Assembly (NCBI RefSeq): GCF_040718835.1
Contig: NZ_JBFEFG010000281.1
Location: 496,001 to 560,000, forward strand
DNA from: Bremerella sp. JC817
GTDB taxonomy: Bacteria; Planctomycetota; Planctomycetia; Pirellulales; Pirellulaceae
Reading direction: 5' to 3'
DNA: 64,000 bases
Positions within the stretch are counted from its first letter, which is position 1. Every line of letters begins with the position of its first letter. Positions 1 to 8,321 of the stretch are shown here, one piece after another. The translations under genes were made by a program, and so were the position numbers. Under the pieces are notes generated by a model that saw only the letters and a program-made list of their open reading frames with translations, was not told where the DNA came from and did no database searches.

Positions 1-362
1 TTCATCAAGGCACTAGGGAACGCATTCGAGTTGCGCGTGGTGAAGTACTGCGAGAGCTGATCGTGTAGCGCCGCTTGCTCCAGGTAAGGCAGGATGACCG
101 GCATCCACGACATCGAGTGTGGCGGCGTGTTCAAACTGTCGTTCAAACCGTCGGCAAACACCCCGGGCGGAAAGACACGATGGGTATCGTGATAGTTGTG
201 GAGCGCCAGCCCCAGTTGCTTTTGATGATTCGAGCAGGTCATTCGCCGGGCCGCTTCGCGGGCTTGCTGCACAGCAGGCAACAGCAACGCAATTAACACC
301 CCAATGATCGCAATCACAACCAGCAATTCCACGAGCGTGAAGCCCGTCCGTTTGAGCACCAT
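1..362 (-). CDS. DUF1559 prepilin-like protein, N-terminal part only
   Basis: This gene runs off the left edge, so only about the first 120 residues are visible. They begin [16 protein letters not shown], a type IV pilin/type II pseudopilin N-terminal methylation motif (GFTLVE), followed by one hydrophobic helix and [10 protein letters not shown]. This is the hallmark of the planctomycete DUF1559 family, which is present in many copies per genome. The visible part continues with the family's typical LHNYHD and FPP segments and a [11 protein letters not shown] stretch. The cell role of DUF1559 proteins is not established; the helix implies export through a prepilin peptidase route. A second member lies at 54068-55075. 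Start at 362 puts the pilin motif at residues 6-12, as expected. Confidence 0.9.
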   Translation of the reverse strand, partial: MVLKRTGFTLVELLVVIAIIGVLIALLLPAVQQAREAARRMTCSNHQKQLGLALHNYHDTHRVFPPGVFADGLNDSLNTPPHSMSWMPVILPYLEQAALHDQLSQYFTTRNSNAFPSALM

Positions 363-570
363 GGGACCATCCTTATGAAGTAATGACGAGATTATGGAAG
401 AGCATCCTTCACACGGATTTTATAACGGTGCACTATCTACCAGCACTACTTTTTCCTCTTTTTTTCTTTTTCCCCTTCACATAACTCCCCATAAGGGTGG
501 ACTAGCAGGCAACAAGGTTTACCTAACTCACCCCCCCCTCTACAGGGAGGACCGTGGACTCGAACGCACA

Positions 571-607
571 AAAAAAGCCCCACCCGAGCATGTGCCAGGG
601 TGGGGCT
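571..607 (-). terminator. Rho-independent terminator of the metalloprotease gene
   Basis: A perfect 10-bp stem, 576-585 against 598-607 (AGCCCCACCC and its complement), has a 12-nt loop. On the minus strand it is followed by a run of U (the A tract at 571-576). It lies about 40 bases after the stop codon of the minus-strand metalloprotease gene. Confidence 0.85.
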
Positions 608-649
608 TTGGTTTGCTTTGAAAGCGTTGCCCGAAGGCAACCGCTTCGC

Positions 650-3580
650 TTACGGACGCGATAGCGTCAGCTCGGCGTCGAGAACCTTTTCGATCCGACG
701 GGTCGTTTCCAACAAGTGGGCACGAGTGTAAGGATCGAGTTCCAGGTCTTTCTCTTGCAGTTCTTCCAGCTTCTCTTGCAGGTCGATCAACTGAGCATAA
801 GCGATCGTCTGGCAGTCGGCCGGAGCGAAAGCATCCCCCATTGCCAGGGTCGACAGACGCTGCAGATAATCTCGCTGCAGGTTACGACGCAGGCTACTGA
901 TCGCCGGCTTGCGAACCGTGTACTCACCTTCTTCCAGTGAATCGAGTTCGCTGTAGATGGAGTCGGTCAGCGACTGGATCATTTCTGCCGTGGTGAAGGC
1001 GTCTTCGTCGGCAGGAACTTTCAGTTCGGCATCGTGCATCCGCTCGAGGTTCATAGCTCCCATCATGCGGGACAAGATCTGCGACTGCCATCGCGAGATG
1101 GTGTCGTGGATCGCGTAGTCACCCTTCACGTCGAAGTTGGTACCCCAGTGGTTCCAGTGCGAAGGAGCCAACTTGTTGTACAGGTCGGCATCGAACTGGA
1201 ATGGAGCGTCGCTGAAGACCTGTTCGCTGAGCAGGGTCATCACTTCACGCTGCTTTTCGGCGGGAACGATTTCGAATGGTGCCTTGGCGTCCTTCTGACC
1301 CTTGTGGGCTCGATTGACGTGCACACCACCGATGTAACGCGAAGCGAAGTACATTGCCTGACCGTGGGTGTTCAACAAGGTGTTGAAGGCCTGACGGGCA
1401 CGCGAGTAGTCGTCGCCATCTTCGACCACGCGATCGGCCAGACCATCCATGGCAGCTTGAACGACGGCGGCCTGGTTCTTAGCGAACTCGATGGCGTCTT
1501 TGCCGAAGTCAAAGCGGTTGGAATCTGGATCTGGCGAGATGCTCGTGGTGTCTTCATCGGTCGAGAAGTGCAAAGCTGGCTCGGTGCTGCGCGAGGCAAT
1601 CTTGCCGAGTTCACCCTTTTCGCCATCGGTACCACCGCTGAACGGCTTGTAACCGTATTCGATGGCCCACATGTCGTAGTCACCGATCGACTGAGGGAAG
1701 AACAGACCTTGCTTCTGGCCTGGAGGCGCGATGTGTGGTGGAACGTAGTCCATCACGCTGGCAACCGTTGCGGCGTCGCCTTCCATCTGGCTCATTTCTT
1801 CCATCGTGCGGTACTTACTGGCGACGAAGTTGTGACGCAGACCAAGGGTGTGCCCCACTTCGTGCATTGCCACTTCCTTCAGGCCTTCCATGATCATGCG
1901 ATCGAGCAGTGCATCACGCTCTTTCTTGATCTCTTCCGCCGAAGGCTTCTTTTCTTCTTCTTTCTTTTCGTCGTCCTTCGACTCTTCTTTTTCTTCCTTC
2001 TTGTCGTCGGAAGCTTCTTCCTTCTCTTCGCCCTTTTCCTCGGACTTTTCGCCGTCGGTCATTTCTTCTTCCGACTTGGCTTCTTCCTTGTCAGCCTTCT
2101 TCTTCTTTTTCTTCTTCTCTTCGTCAGCCTTTTCTTTCTCGGCTTGAGCCAAGACCGCGGCAGCACCGTAGGCGAACTGCTGCGACATGCCGCCCGAGAG
2201 CATGCACTGGTGACGAGGCGAGATCGAACCAACACGCTGCAAGAATTCCTCGGCGTTGCTGACGTCGAGAGGGCCACCCAAAAGGGCTTCGGTTGCTTGC
2301 GGGTTGTAGTTCTCGAAAGCGGACTTCCAGTAGTTCAAGAAGCCAGCGTCGAAGATGATGTCGGCATCCAGGATCTGACCGGTGTATGGATTCACACGGG
2401 ATGGACCCATGGCAAAACCAGCGTCCGAGGTGATCCAGCGGAAGGTGTTATAGCGAACGTCTTCCGGATCCCAATCGGCATCGTCTTCCTGTTGGCGAAC
2501 ATGGATGGCGTCGATGAAACCAGCCTTCTCAAAGGCCTTGTTCCAAGCCAGGATGCCGTCGCGGATTGGCTTGCGATACTTGTAAGGAATCGTGTTTTCC
2601 ATGTAGAAGATGATCGGTTCTTTTGGTTCCGACATCTTGGCCGATGGATCAGCCTTTTCGAGCTTCCAACGGTTGATAAAACGAACAAACTGTTCGTCGT
2701 CACGGTTCGAGAAGTTCTTCACGGCCGTCAGGAAGTAACCAACGCGGTCGTCGGCAACTCGTGGCGTGTAGCCACCGGTTGGGATCTTGCTGATCGAGTA
2801 GTGCACGTCGACGGTCAAACCGCGCGAGTCAGCCACGGTGTCGATGTTCGAGCGACCGCTGGAAGCGTAGGTAGCTTCGACCTGCAGTTCGAGGTTCTTT
2901 TCAAAACCCTTCACTTCACCAAAGATCGACTTGCTGGCCGAGAAACCGAAGCCTGGCAGCGTGTCGCCGATCATCGGCAAGTCGCTCATGAAGACCGGTG
3001 TCACTTCGACCAGGTCGCCACCCTTCGGGCCCTTGCCGGCAATCGGCAGGCTGAAGAGCACGCTGTCGTTGTAGGCATGCTTCACGGCACGCGATTCTGG
3101 CTTGCCGTCGTTGGCCTTAAAGCGGACGTTCTTACGCAAGATGTGGACGCGATCGTCAACCTTGCGGAACGACCAGACCCAGTCGTCGCCAAAGCCCCAC
3201 GACATACCGCCGTACAGAGGTTCAATACCGGCACCACGTGCGATCGAGATCAGCACGATGAATTCGCCGTTGTAATGCGAGCCATTCAGCTCGAAGAACA
3301 TGCGGTTCCCTTTGTAGTGCGTAGGAACCAGGCCATCGGCCGTTTTGAAGTCCTTCAAGATACCGGACGAGGCCGAACTCGACCCGCCGGAGCTTCCACC
3401 GCTGGAACTGGAACTCGAAGCACCGGTGGTAGCGGCGATTTCCGACGGAATGCCCTTGGCGTTGTCGCCGGCAGCGTCGGACTTCGTATCGTCGGCCATA
3501 GCTACGTTGGCTGCGGCCAGGGCGACTACAGCCGTCGCACACCAAACCGTCGACCGACGCAAAATTGAAAACACCTTCAT
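650..3580 (-). CDS. Secreted zinc-dependent metalloprotease (DUF5117/DUF4953 type)
   Basis: A 976-residue protein with an N-terminal signal peptide (hydrophobic stretch ending near ANVAMA), a Ser/Gly-rich linker around residues 53-72, and the zincin motif HEVGHTLGLRHNF with H573, E574, H577 and H583. This HExxHxxGxxH arrangement with the LRHNF ending is typical of the large zinc-dependent metalloproteases annotated with DUF5117 and DUF4953 domains, which are exported enzymes of unknown substrate. Just before the catalytic helix, about residues 479-550, sits a strongly charged Lys/Glu/Asp low-complexity insertion. The start at 3580 is preceded by GAGAG about 8 bases upstream. The gene appears monocistronic, with a terminator at 571-607. 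Family assignment is firm; substrate is unknown. Confidence 0.9.
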   Translation of the reverse strand: MKVFSILRRSTVWCATAVVALAAANVAMADDTKSDAAGDNAKGIPSEIAATTGASSSSSSGGSSGGSSSASSGILKDFKTADGLVPTHYKGNRMFFELNGSHYNGEFIVLISIARGAGIEPLYGGMSWGFGDDWVWSFRKVDDRVHILRKNVRFKANDGKPESRAVKHAYNDSVLFSLPIAGKGPKGGDLVEVTPVFMSDLPMIGDTLPGFGFSASKSIFGEVKGFEKNLELQVEATYASSGRSNIDTVADSRGLTVDVHYSISKIPTGGYTPRVADDRVGYFLTAVKNFSNRDDEQFVRFINRWKLEKADPSAKMSEPKEPIIFYMENTIPYKYRKPIRDGILAWNKAFEKAGFIDAIHVRQQEDDADWDPEDVRYNTFRWITSDAGFAMGPSRVNPYTGQILDADIIFDAGFLNYWKSAFENYNPQATEALLGGPLDVSNAEEFLQRVGSISPRHQCMLSGGMSQQFAYGAAAVLAQAEKEKADEEKKKKKKKADKEEAKSEEEMTDGEKSEEKGEEKEEASDDKKEEKEESKDDEKKEEEKKPSAEEIKKERDALLDRMIMEGLKEVAMHEVGHTLGLRHNFVASKYRTMEEMSQMEGDAATVASVMDYVPPHIAPPGQKQGLFFPQSIGDYDMWAIEYGYKPFSGGTDGEKGELGKIASRSTEPALHFSTDEDTTSISPDPDSNRFDFGKDAIEFAKNQAAVVQAAMDGLADRVVEDGDDYSRARQAFNTLLNTHGQAMYFASRYIGGVHVNRAHKGQKDAKAPFEIVPAEKQREVMTLLSEQVFSDAPFQFDADLYNKLAPSHWNHWGTNFDVKGDYAIHDTISRWQSQILSRMMGAMNLERMHDAELKVPADEDAFTTAEMIQSLTDSIYSELDSLEEGEYTVRKPAISSLRRNLQRDYLQRLSTLAMGDAFAPADCQTIAYAQLIDLQEKLEELQEKDLELDPYTRAHLLETTRRIEKVLDAELTLSRP

Positions 3581-3953
3581 GCGTACAACTCTCGTACAAA
3601 TTCAAGGAGGGGGAAGTGTCCGATGGTTTTCCGGATTTCGTTCCCAAAAGGTAACGTGCGGCGAGGTCCGATTTCCGCCCAGTCGGAAGCGGCCTCTTCT
3701 GATAGAGGCTTCCCAGGCTGGAATCTTGCGGAAAATGACAACGAAATTCAGAAAACGTACCAAAGCGACGTTCTGCCGAAGCGTTGGGAAAATATACCCT
3801 ACTCTAAGCAGCCGCCGTAATTGTTCTATTCTGCGCACGAGATTTTGGGAAAGAAAACCCGGTTGTATCAATAAAATTGATTCACAACCGCGATTATCCC
3901 GATTTTCCCGCGGCGGACTGGGACGGAAAATAGAACGGAAAAAACAGCAGGAA
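3581..3953. other. Divergent intergenic region
   Basis: 373 bases between the minus-strand metalloprotease gene and the plus-strand kinase gene. An open frame on the plus strand continues upstream of the kinase start into this region and into the protease gene. That extension is full of Arg, Lys and Ser and has no domain, so I treat it as non-coding. The region presumably holds both promoters, but I cannot place a convincing -10/-35 pair. Confidence 0.5.
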
Positions 3954-4961
3954 ATGACTAGCCATACGTCTCCACTCGAACCGGTTCTTTTCAGATTTCC
4001 CGCGATCCACGGGTTGGGCGGGCAGATCGAGCCATGTCGAGGTGGACTGAGTGGAAGTAAGGCCTGGAAAGTGGTCGGGCGCTCCAAGTCCTTCTGCCTT
4101 AAGCGTATGCCGATCGACTTTCCGGTCAAACTTCTCCAGTCGATCCACGCCGCGGTTCAGGCTCGTCGGCAGCAAGGAATGACCACCCTGCCCTCCTTCA
4201 TCGCGGCCGACAACGGCGAAACCTATGTCCAGCACCAAAACCGCTTCTGGGAACTTCAAGAGTGGCTGCCCGGCGAGCCACTAACGTCCCCGCCAGATCG
4301 GCGTCAGAAGCAGGAAATGCTAGGCCTGATCGCCCAATTCCATGCGTTGTCGAGCGACATCAGTCCGGCGTTGGAAGTCTCGCCCGGCGCCGAGCGGCGT
4401 CTGGCGATGTTCCAGCACTGGAACGAGATCAACATTCCCCACACCCACGCCCAGATCAGCAAACTCGGGCACCCGCAATGGCAGTTCTGGCTGCACGCAT
4501 TGGTCGACAGTTTCGTTGCGTATCGTCAACCGCTAGGTTTGCTGGTGCAGCAAATGCAGGCCGAGCGAACGACACTTCGCACCTGTATTGGCGACCCGCG
4601 ACTGGAAAACTTCCGCTTCGATGGTCAGAAGTTCGTAGGCATGTTCGACCTCGGATCGCTGCGACGTGACAGCATCGCCTTGGATGTTTCGCGACTGGCA
4701 GGTGAAATGTCCACTGAGGGTGTTGTCGACTGGGAAGAGGTATTTGCGCTACTTCCTGCCTCGCAAAGGCTTACCCCTTCGGAAGAGCGGTTAGCGATCG
4801 AACTCGACGCGGCCAACGTACTACTTACAGGGCTCAATTGGGTACAGTGGCTCATAACCGACGGTTACAGTTTTGAAAACTGTGACCAAGTCAGTTTCCG
4901 CCTCCAGCATTTCCATACACGAATGCTGAAAATCGACGGGCATTTGGCCTGGAAAATCTAA
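3954..4961 (+). CDS. APH-like phosphotransferase family protein
   Basis: A 335-residue cytoplasmic protein with the aminoglycoside phosphotransferase/choline kinase fold signature: GDPRLENF, with Asp214 and Asn219 where the family has HGDxxxxN, then a DLG at Asp232 where the family has the metal-binding Asp. The usual His before the catalytic Asp is replaced (CIGD). The N-terminal part (CRGGLSGSKAWKVV, then FCLKRMP) resembles the nucleotide-binding loop and the conserved Lys strand. The family phosphorylates small-molecule hydroxyls, but nothing here points to a substrate and no resistance role should be assumed. ATG 3954 was chosen because upstream sequence lacks domain character. It stands alone between two intergenic gaps. 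Confidence 0.75.
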   Translation: MTSHTSPLEPVLFRFPAIHGLGGQIEPCRGGLSGSKAWKVVGRSKSFCLKRMPIDFPVKLLQSIHAAVQARRQQGMTTLPSFIAADNGETYVQHQNRFWELQEWLPGEPLTSPPDRRQKQEMLGLIAQFHALSSDISPALEVSPGAERRLAMFQHWNEINIPHTHAQISKLGHPQWQFWLHALVDSFVAYRQPLGLLVQQMQAERTTLRTCIGDPRLENFRFDGQKFVGMFDLGSLRRDSIALDVSRLAGEMSTEGVVDWEEVFALLPASQRLTPSEERLAIELDAANVLLTGLNWVQWLITDGYSFENCDQVSFRLQHFHTRMLKIDGHLAWKI

Positions 4962-5161
4962 TTCGTTTGGTTGAAACTGCCTATGGTAAGAGGCATCACA
5001 GACTTTGATTTCTCTGAACGGGAATAATAAATCAACAGGCTCGGATTCCCGTCGGAGCGAATTACGGATTCTACGTTTACGAACCGTTCGATATTTCCGA
5101 AGATGGAAGGAGACCGATTCGTAGGTCCTTTCCAGCTTTACTCTTGGGACAGAACTCTCTC

Positions 5162-7801
5162 ATGAAGCGTATTGCCCCCCTCGCCGTGGCATTAATTCTT
5201 TGCTGCTTGCCTACCCTGGGTTTCGCCCAAGGTTTTGGCGGCGGCGATCTGTTCCAGGGGATCGAAGGTTTCGACGACTTTGGCGGCAACCAGAACGATC
5301 CGAACTTGGAAGTCTCGGCGAAGTTCTTTGTCGATCCTTCCGGCACCCATGGCCGGATCGACGTGAAAGCCTCCGTCGGTAGTGGCTGGTGCTTGTACTC
5401 GATCACGCAGCCTAAGGGTGGCCCGATCGCGACGAAGATCAAGATCGAAGAAAACCCAGCGATCCTCGCCGTGGGCAACTTCACCCCTGACCATAAGCCA
5501 AAGATCGTTCCTCCTGATAAGATCATTCGCGTCGCTCAAGAGAAGTTCTACGACACGGTGACCTGGAGTGCTCCGATCTTGTTGGCCAACGGCACCGATG
5601 CCGAAACGCTGAAGCTCGACGTCAAGCTCGTCGGTCAAAGCTGCCACGACAAGGGAACCTGCTTCCCCGTTTCCGGCGACGCCGTCGCAAAGTTCGGTGG
5701 CACTGAAAAGATCGCCAAAGACGAAACGCTGCTGCCAGAAGTCGCGACCAAGCCAAGTGCCGCGATTCCACCGACCGACTACAAGCTGCAAGGCACCATC
5801 GGCGACTACAAAGCGGAATCGGGCCACGCGATCATCAGCGGTAAGTTCGAGCCAGCCCAGGTCTCTCCTGGTGACAAGATTACCGTCTCGCTCAGCATCA
5901 AGCCAACCGGCGACTATCACGTTTACGCTTACTCGCCAACCGATTCGGAGTTCAGCTACAAGGCGACCGTCGTTGGTCTGGGCGAACAGACGCCATGGCT
6001 TTCGATGAAGCCAAAGACCGAGAACCCCGTCGTCGAGAAGCCACTGATCGAAGGTCTGCCTGACATCGTGCGTTACCACGAAGGAGTCACGACCTGGACG
6101 TTTACCGTTCAGATTCCGATCGATGCTCAGCCGGGCAAATACCCGCTGGTCGGTTACCTCGGCTACCAGACCTGCACCAACACAACGTGCGATCGTCCTT
6201 CGGCTGTGATGTTTGAAGGCGTGGTTCAGGTCGGCGACAAGGCCGGCACCGATTCCTCTCCTCTCGCCTTCTCGAAGGCTCCTTATTCGACCGCGGCCGA
6301 GCGAGCCAAGATCACCAACGCCGAAGTCCAAGAAGCGTTGGGCGAAACCAGCATGGCTATGCCGCCACTGCGAGGCAATGCTGGTGACCACCAGCCAGAA
6401 GCCAAGGCCGTGGCCCCGCCCGTTCCGCTGAAGGACAGCATTGCCTGGGAAGTGCTCAATCCACCAGAAAACGCCAGCCTCGGCTGGATCATCCTGCTGA
6501 GCTTTATTGGCGGGGCGATCTTGAACCTGATGCCATGCGTGTTGCCGGTGGTTGGCTTGAAGATCTTGTCGTTCGTTAACCAGGCGGGCAAACATCGCGG
6601 TCAGGTGTTCATGCTGAACCTGATTTACTCGGCCGGCGTGATCTTCGTGTTTATGATCCTGGCGGTCTTCTCGTCGTCGTTGAATTTGATTGTCGAAGCC
6701 ATTGCTCCACCGACCGAAGGAGCTGCCGCAGGGTCCGACGGCTTGGCTTGGGGCCAATGGAGCGGTGACTGGCGATACATCCTGGCGATGATCGTGCTGG
6801 TCTATACGATGGGCCTGAGCATGCTGGGCGTCTGGGAACTGACGATGCCAAGCTTCCTGGGAAGTGGCAGCGTCGCGAGTGCCTCGAATCAGTCGGGGTA
6901 CGGGGGTGCGTTCTTCAAAGGGATCGTTACCACGCTATTATCGACGCCTTGCAGTGGTCCCTTCCTGGGCCCTGTGTTCGGCTATACGATCTCGCAGCCA
7001 GTCTTCGTCACCTTCCTGGTGTTCGGGTTCATTGGTCTGGGGATGGCTTCGCCTTACTTGATCATTGGTATCAACCCACGTTTGATCGCCTTTCTGCCGA
7101 AGCCTGGCAATTGGATGGTCGCCTTCAAGCAGATCATGGGTTTCGTCATGATGCTGACGGTCGTCTACCTGATGTACACGCTGCAGGACGAATGGGTCGT
7201 GCCAACCCTGGTTCTGCTGGTCGCCTTAGGAGCCGCCTGCTGGATGCTTGGTCAGGTCCATACGCTGGAGCACAAATCATCTCGCATCGCGACGACGATA
7301 GGTGCTTTTGTGGTGGCGATTGGTGTTGGTGTTTTCTCGTTCACCAGCTTGGTCGAAGGGGAAGCCCACGACGGGCAAATCGCCTGGGACACCTACGCCG
7401 AAGAACGTTGGCCAGCCCTGGAAAACGACATTTATGCCCGGCAGAAAGCTGGCGAAACAGTGATGGTTGACTTCACGGCCGACTGGTGCCCGACCTGTAA
7501 GTTCAACTACTACACCGCGATTAACACTGCTGGCGTCGGTGCCGTGGTCGACGAACACAAGATCGTGCCCATGCTGGTCGACTGGACCAACACCACGCAC
7601 GACAACTCAGGCAAGGTGCAAAGCTTCATCAACAAGCTCGGGTCGAACAGCATCCCGCTGCTCGCCATTTTCCCTGGCGGCCAGCCTGGCAAGGTCTACG
7701 TGCTGAGCGACCTGCTCACCGAATCGAAAGTGATCGAAAGCCTGAACGCGGCTCAAGAAACTTCAAGCAGCGTGGTGAAGCAGACCGCGATGAACGAATA
7801 A
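5162..7801 (+). CDS. DsbD-like thiol:disulfide interchange protein
   Basis: An 879-residue membrane protein with a signal peptide (MKRIAPLAVALILC...FAQ). Two periplasmic DsbD-alpha-like domains follow, each with a Cys pair (C161/C167 in SCHDKGTC and C338/C343 in CTNTTC). Next come about eight membrane segments bearing the redox cysteines C459 (NLMPCVLP) and C597 (STPCSGP), and a C-terminal thioredoxin domain with CPTC at 776-779. DsbD passes electrons from cytoplasmic thioredoxin across the membrane to periplasmic substrates such as cytochrome c maturation or disulfide isomerases. Two N-terminal domains instead of one make it longer than the E. coli protein (about 565). ATG 5162 is preferred to an upstream TTG at 5144 because it begins the signal peptide. 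No partner genes adjoin it. Confidence 0.9.
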   Translation: MKRIAPLAVALILCCLPTLGFAQGFGGGDLFQGIEGFDDFGGNQNDPNLEVSAKFFVDPSGTHGRIDVKASVGSGWCLYSITQPKGGPIATKIKIEENPAILAVGNFTPDHKPKIVPPDKIIRVAQEKFYDTVTWSAPILLANGTDAETLKLDVKLVGQSCHDKGTCFPVSGDAVAKFGGTEKIAKDETLLPEVATKPSAAIPPTDYKLQGTIGDYKAESGHAIISGKFEPAQVSPGDKITVSLSIKPTGDYHVYAYSPTDSEFSYKATVVGLGEQTPWLSMKPKTENPVVEKPLIEGLPDIVRYHEGVTTWTFTVQIPIDAQPGKYPLVGYLGYQTCTNTTCDRPSAVMFEGVVQVGDKAGTDSSPLAFSKAPYSTAAERAKITNAEVQEALGETSMAMPPLRGNAGDHQPEAKAVAPPVPLKDSIAWEVLNPPENASLGWIILLSFIGGAILNLMPCVLPVVGLKILSFVNQAGKHRGQVFMLNLIYSAGVIFVFMILAVFSSSLNLIVEAIAPPTEGAAAGSDGLAWGQWSGDWRYILAMIVLVYTMGLSMLGVWELTMPSFLGSGSVASASNQSGYGGAFFKGIVTTLLSTPCSGPFLGPVFGYTISQPVFVTFLVFGFIGLGMASPYLIIGINPRLIAFLPKPGNWMVAFKQIMGFVMMLTVVYLMYTLQDEWVVPTLVLLVALGAACWMLGQVHTLEHKSSRIATTIGAFVVAIGVGVFSFTSLVEGEAHDGQIAWDTYAEERWPALENDIYARQKAGETVMVDFTADWCPTCKFNYYTAINTAGVGAVVDEHKIVPMLVDWTNTTHDNSGKVQSFINKLGSNSIPLLAIFPGGQPGKVYVLSDLLTESKVIESLNAAQETSSSVVKQTAMNE

Positions 7802-7834
7802 TCGTCGGCCTGCTGTCCGAGCGTCAAAACTTCA

Positions 7835-7873
7835 GTCCCCTCGCCCCTGAGGGGAGAGGGTTAGGGTGAGGGG
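7835..7873 (+). repeat. Left 39-bp inverted repeat arm
   Basis: GC-rich arm beginning GTCCCCTCGCCCC and ending GGGTGAGGGG. It matches the reverse complement of 8257-8295 at 37 of 39 positions. It lies 33 bases after the dsbD stop. Confidence 0.85.
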
Positions 7874-7912
7874 CCTGGTGAAATCGTCACCCTCACCTTC
7901 GAAGCTCGTAGC

Positions 7913-8269
7913 ATGAATGATCCCCCCGCAGATCGCCAACTGCGTTGTACTTCTACTTAACCTGAGCAGCTCCTTTGGTCGGCCCTGCGGGATCGTCGTT
8001 TAGGTGGCCTTAAATTTCGACGGCAACACTCAATTGATCCGTGGATCGTTGACTTTGCTTGCCTCGAGAAATCGCTGGTACTCGAGATCGATGGAGGCTA
8101 CCACGATAAGACACAGGCCGAAGATCTGCGTCGGCAGAATGACCTGGAAGCTCGCGGCTTTCAGGTCTTACGCTTTCAGAACGAAGAAGTACGGACCAAT
8201 CTGGAAGGGGTCGTCATCGCCATCCGCCGGCACCTAGGGTTCGCGGACGAAGAGAGCCCCTCACCCTAG
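7913..8269 (+). pseudogene. DUF559 (Vsr/PD-(D/E)XK-like) endonuclease gene with one in-frame stop
   Basis: Reading in one frame from ATG 7913 gives a nearly normal-length DUF559 protein (118 codons before the final stop), except for TAA at 7958-7960 (codon 16). After that stop the frame gives PEQLLWSALRDRRLGGLKF, then RRQHSIDPWIVDFACLEKS, then LVLEIDGGYHD, and ends LGFADEESPSP. These are the successive conserved blocks of the DUF559 family, distant relatives of Vsr very-short-patch endonucleases, small proteins of poorly known function. No frameshift is needed from 7913 to 8269. The single nonsense codon suggests recent inactivation or a sequencing error. There is no methyltransferase nearby. 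The C-terminal SPSP and stop are encoded by the inverted repeat. Confidence 0.8.
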
Positions 8270-8295
8270 CCCTCTCCCCACAGGGGCGAGGGGAC
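8257..8295 (+). repeat. Right 39-bp inverted repeat arm
   Basis: Begins CCCCTCACCC and ends GGCGAGGGGAC, the inverted copy of 7835-7873 with two substitutions. It contains the TAG stop (8267-8269) of the DUF559 frame and lies 26 bases from the hisG stop. Confidence 0.85.
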
Positions 8296-8321
8296 AAGAT
8301 ACAACCAATCAGTCTCGCCGA

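Larger units (their letters stand above)
7835..8295. mobile_element. 461-bp unit bounded by 39-bp inverted repeats, carrying a DUF559 gene
   Basis: The left arm at 7835-7873 and the right arm at 8257-8295 are 39-base inverted complements with two mismatches by my alignment. Each arm contains a small internal palindrome (CCCCTGAGGGG on the left). Between them lies a complete but interrupted DUF559 reading frame whose last codons and stop lie inside the right arm. The unit sits between dsbD and hisG, which are convergent. I see no transposase and could not identify a target-site duplication. Structure resembles a non-autonomous cassette or a REP-type pair. Mobility is inference. Confidence 0.6.

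Noticed and set aside
1034..3568. 844-codon open frame on the plus strand, opposite the metalloprotease gene
   Set aside because: It is an antisense shadow of the Lys/Glu-rich protease gene: no domain, and its residues are the mirror of that gene's codon use.
3345..3953. Upstream extension of the APH-like kinase frame
   Set aside because: It overlaps the protease gene on the other strand, has no fold, and the family-length protein starts at 3954.
7861..7873. Telomere-like TTAGGG in the left repeat
   Set aside because: A single copy within a GC-rich inverted repeat; not a telomere or hairpin-end feature.
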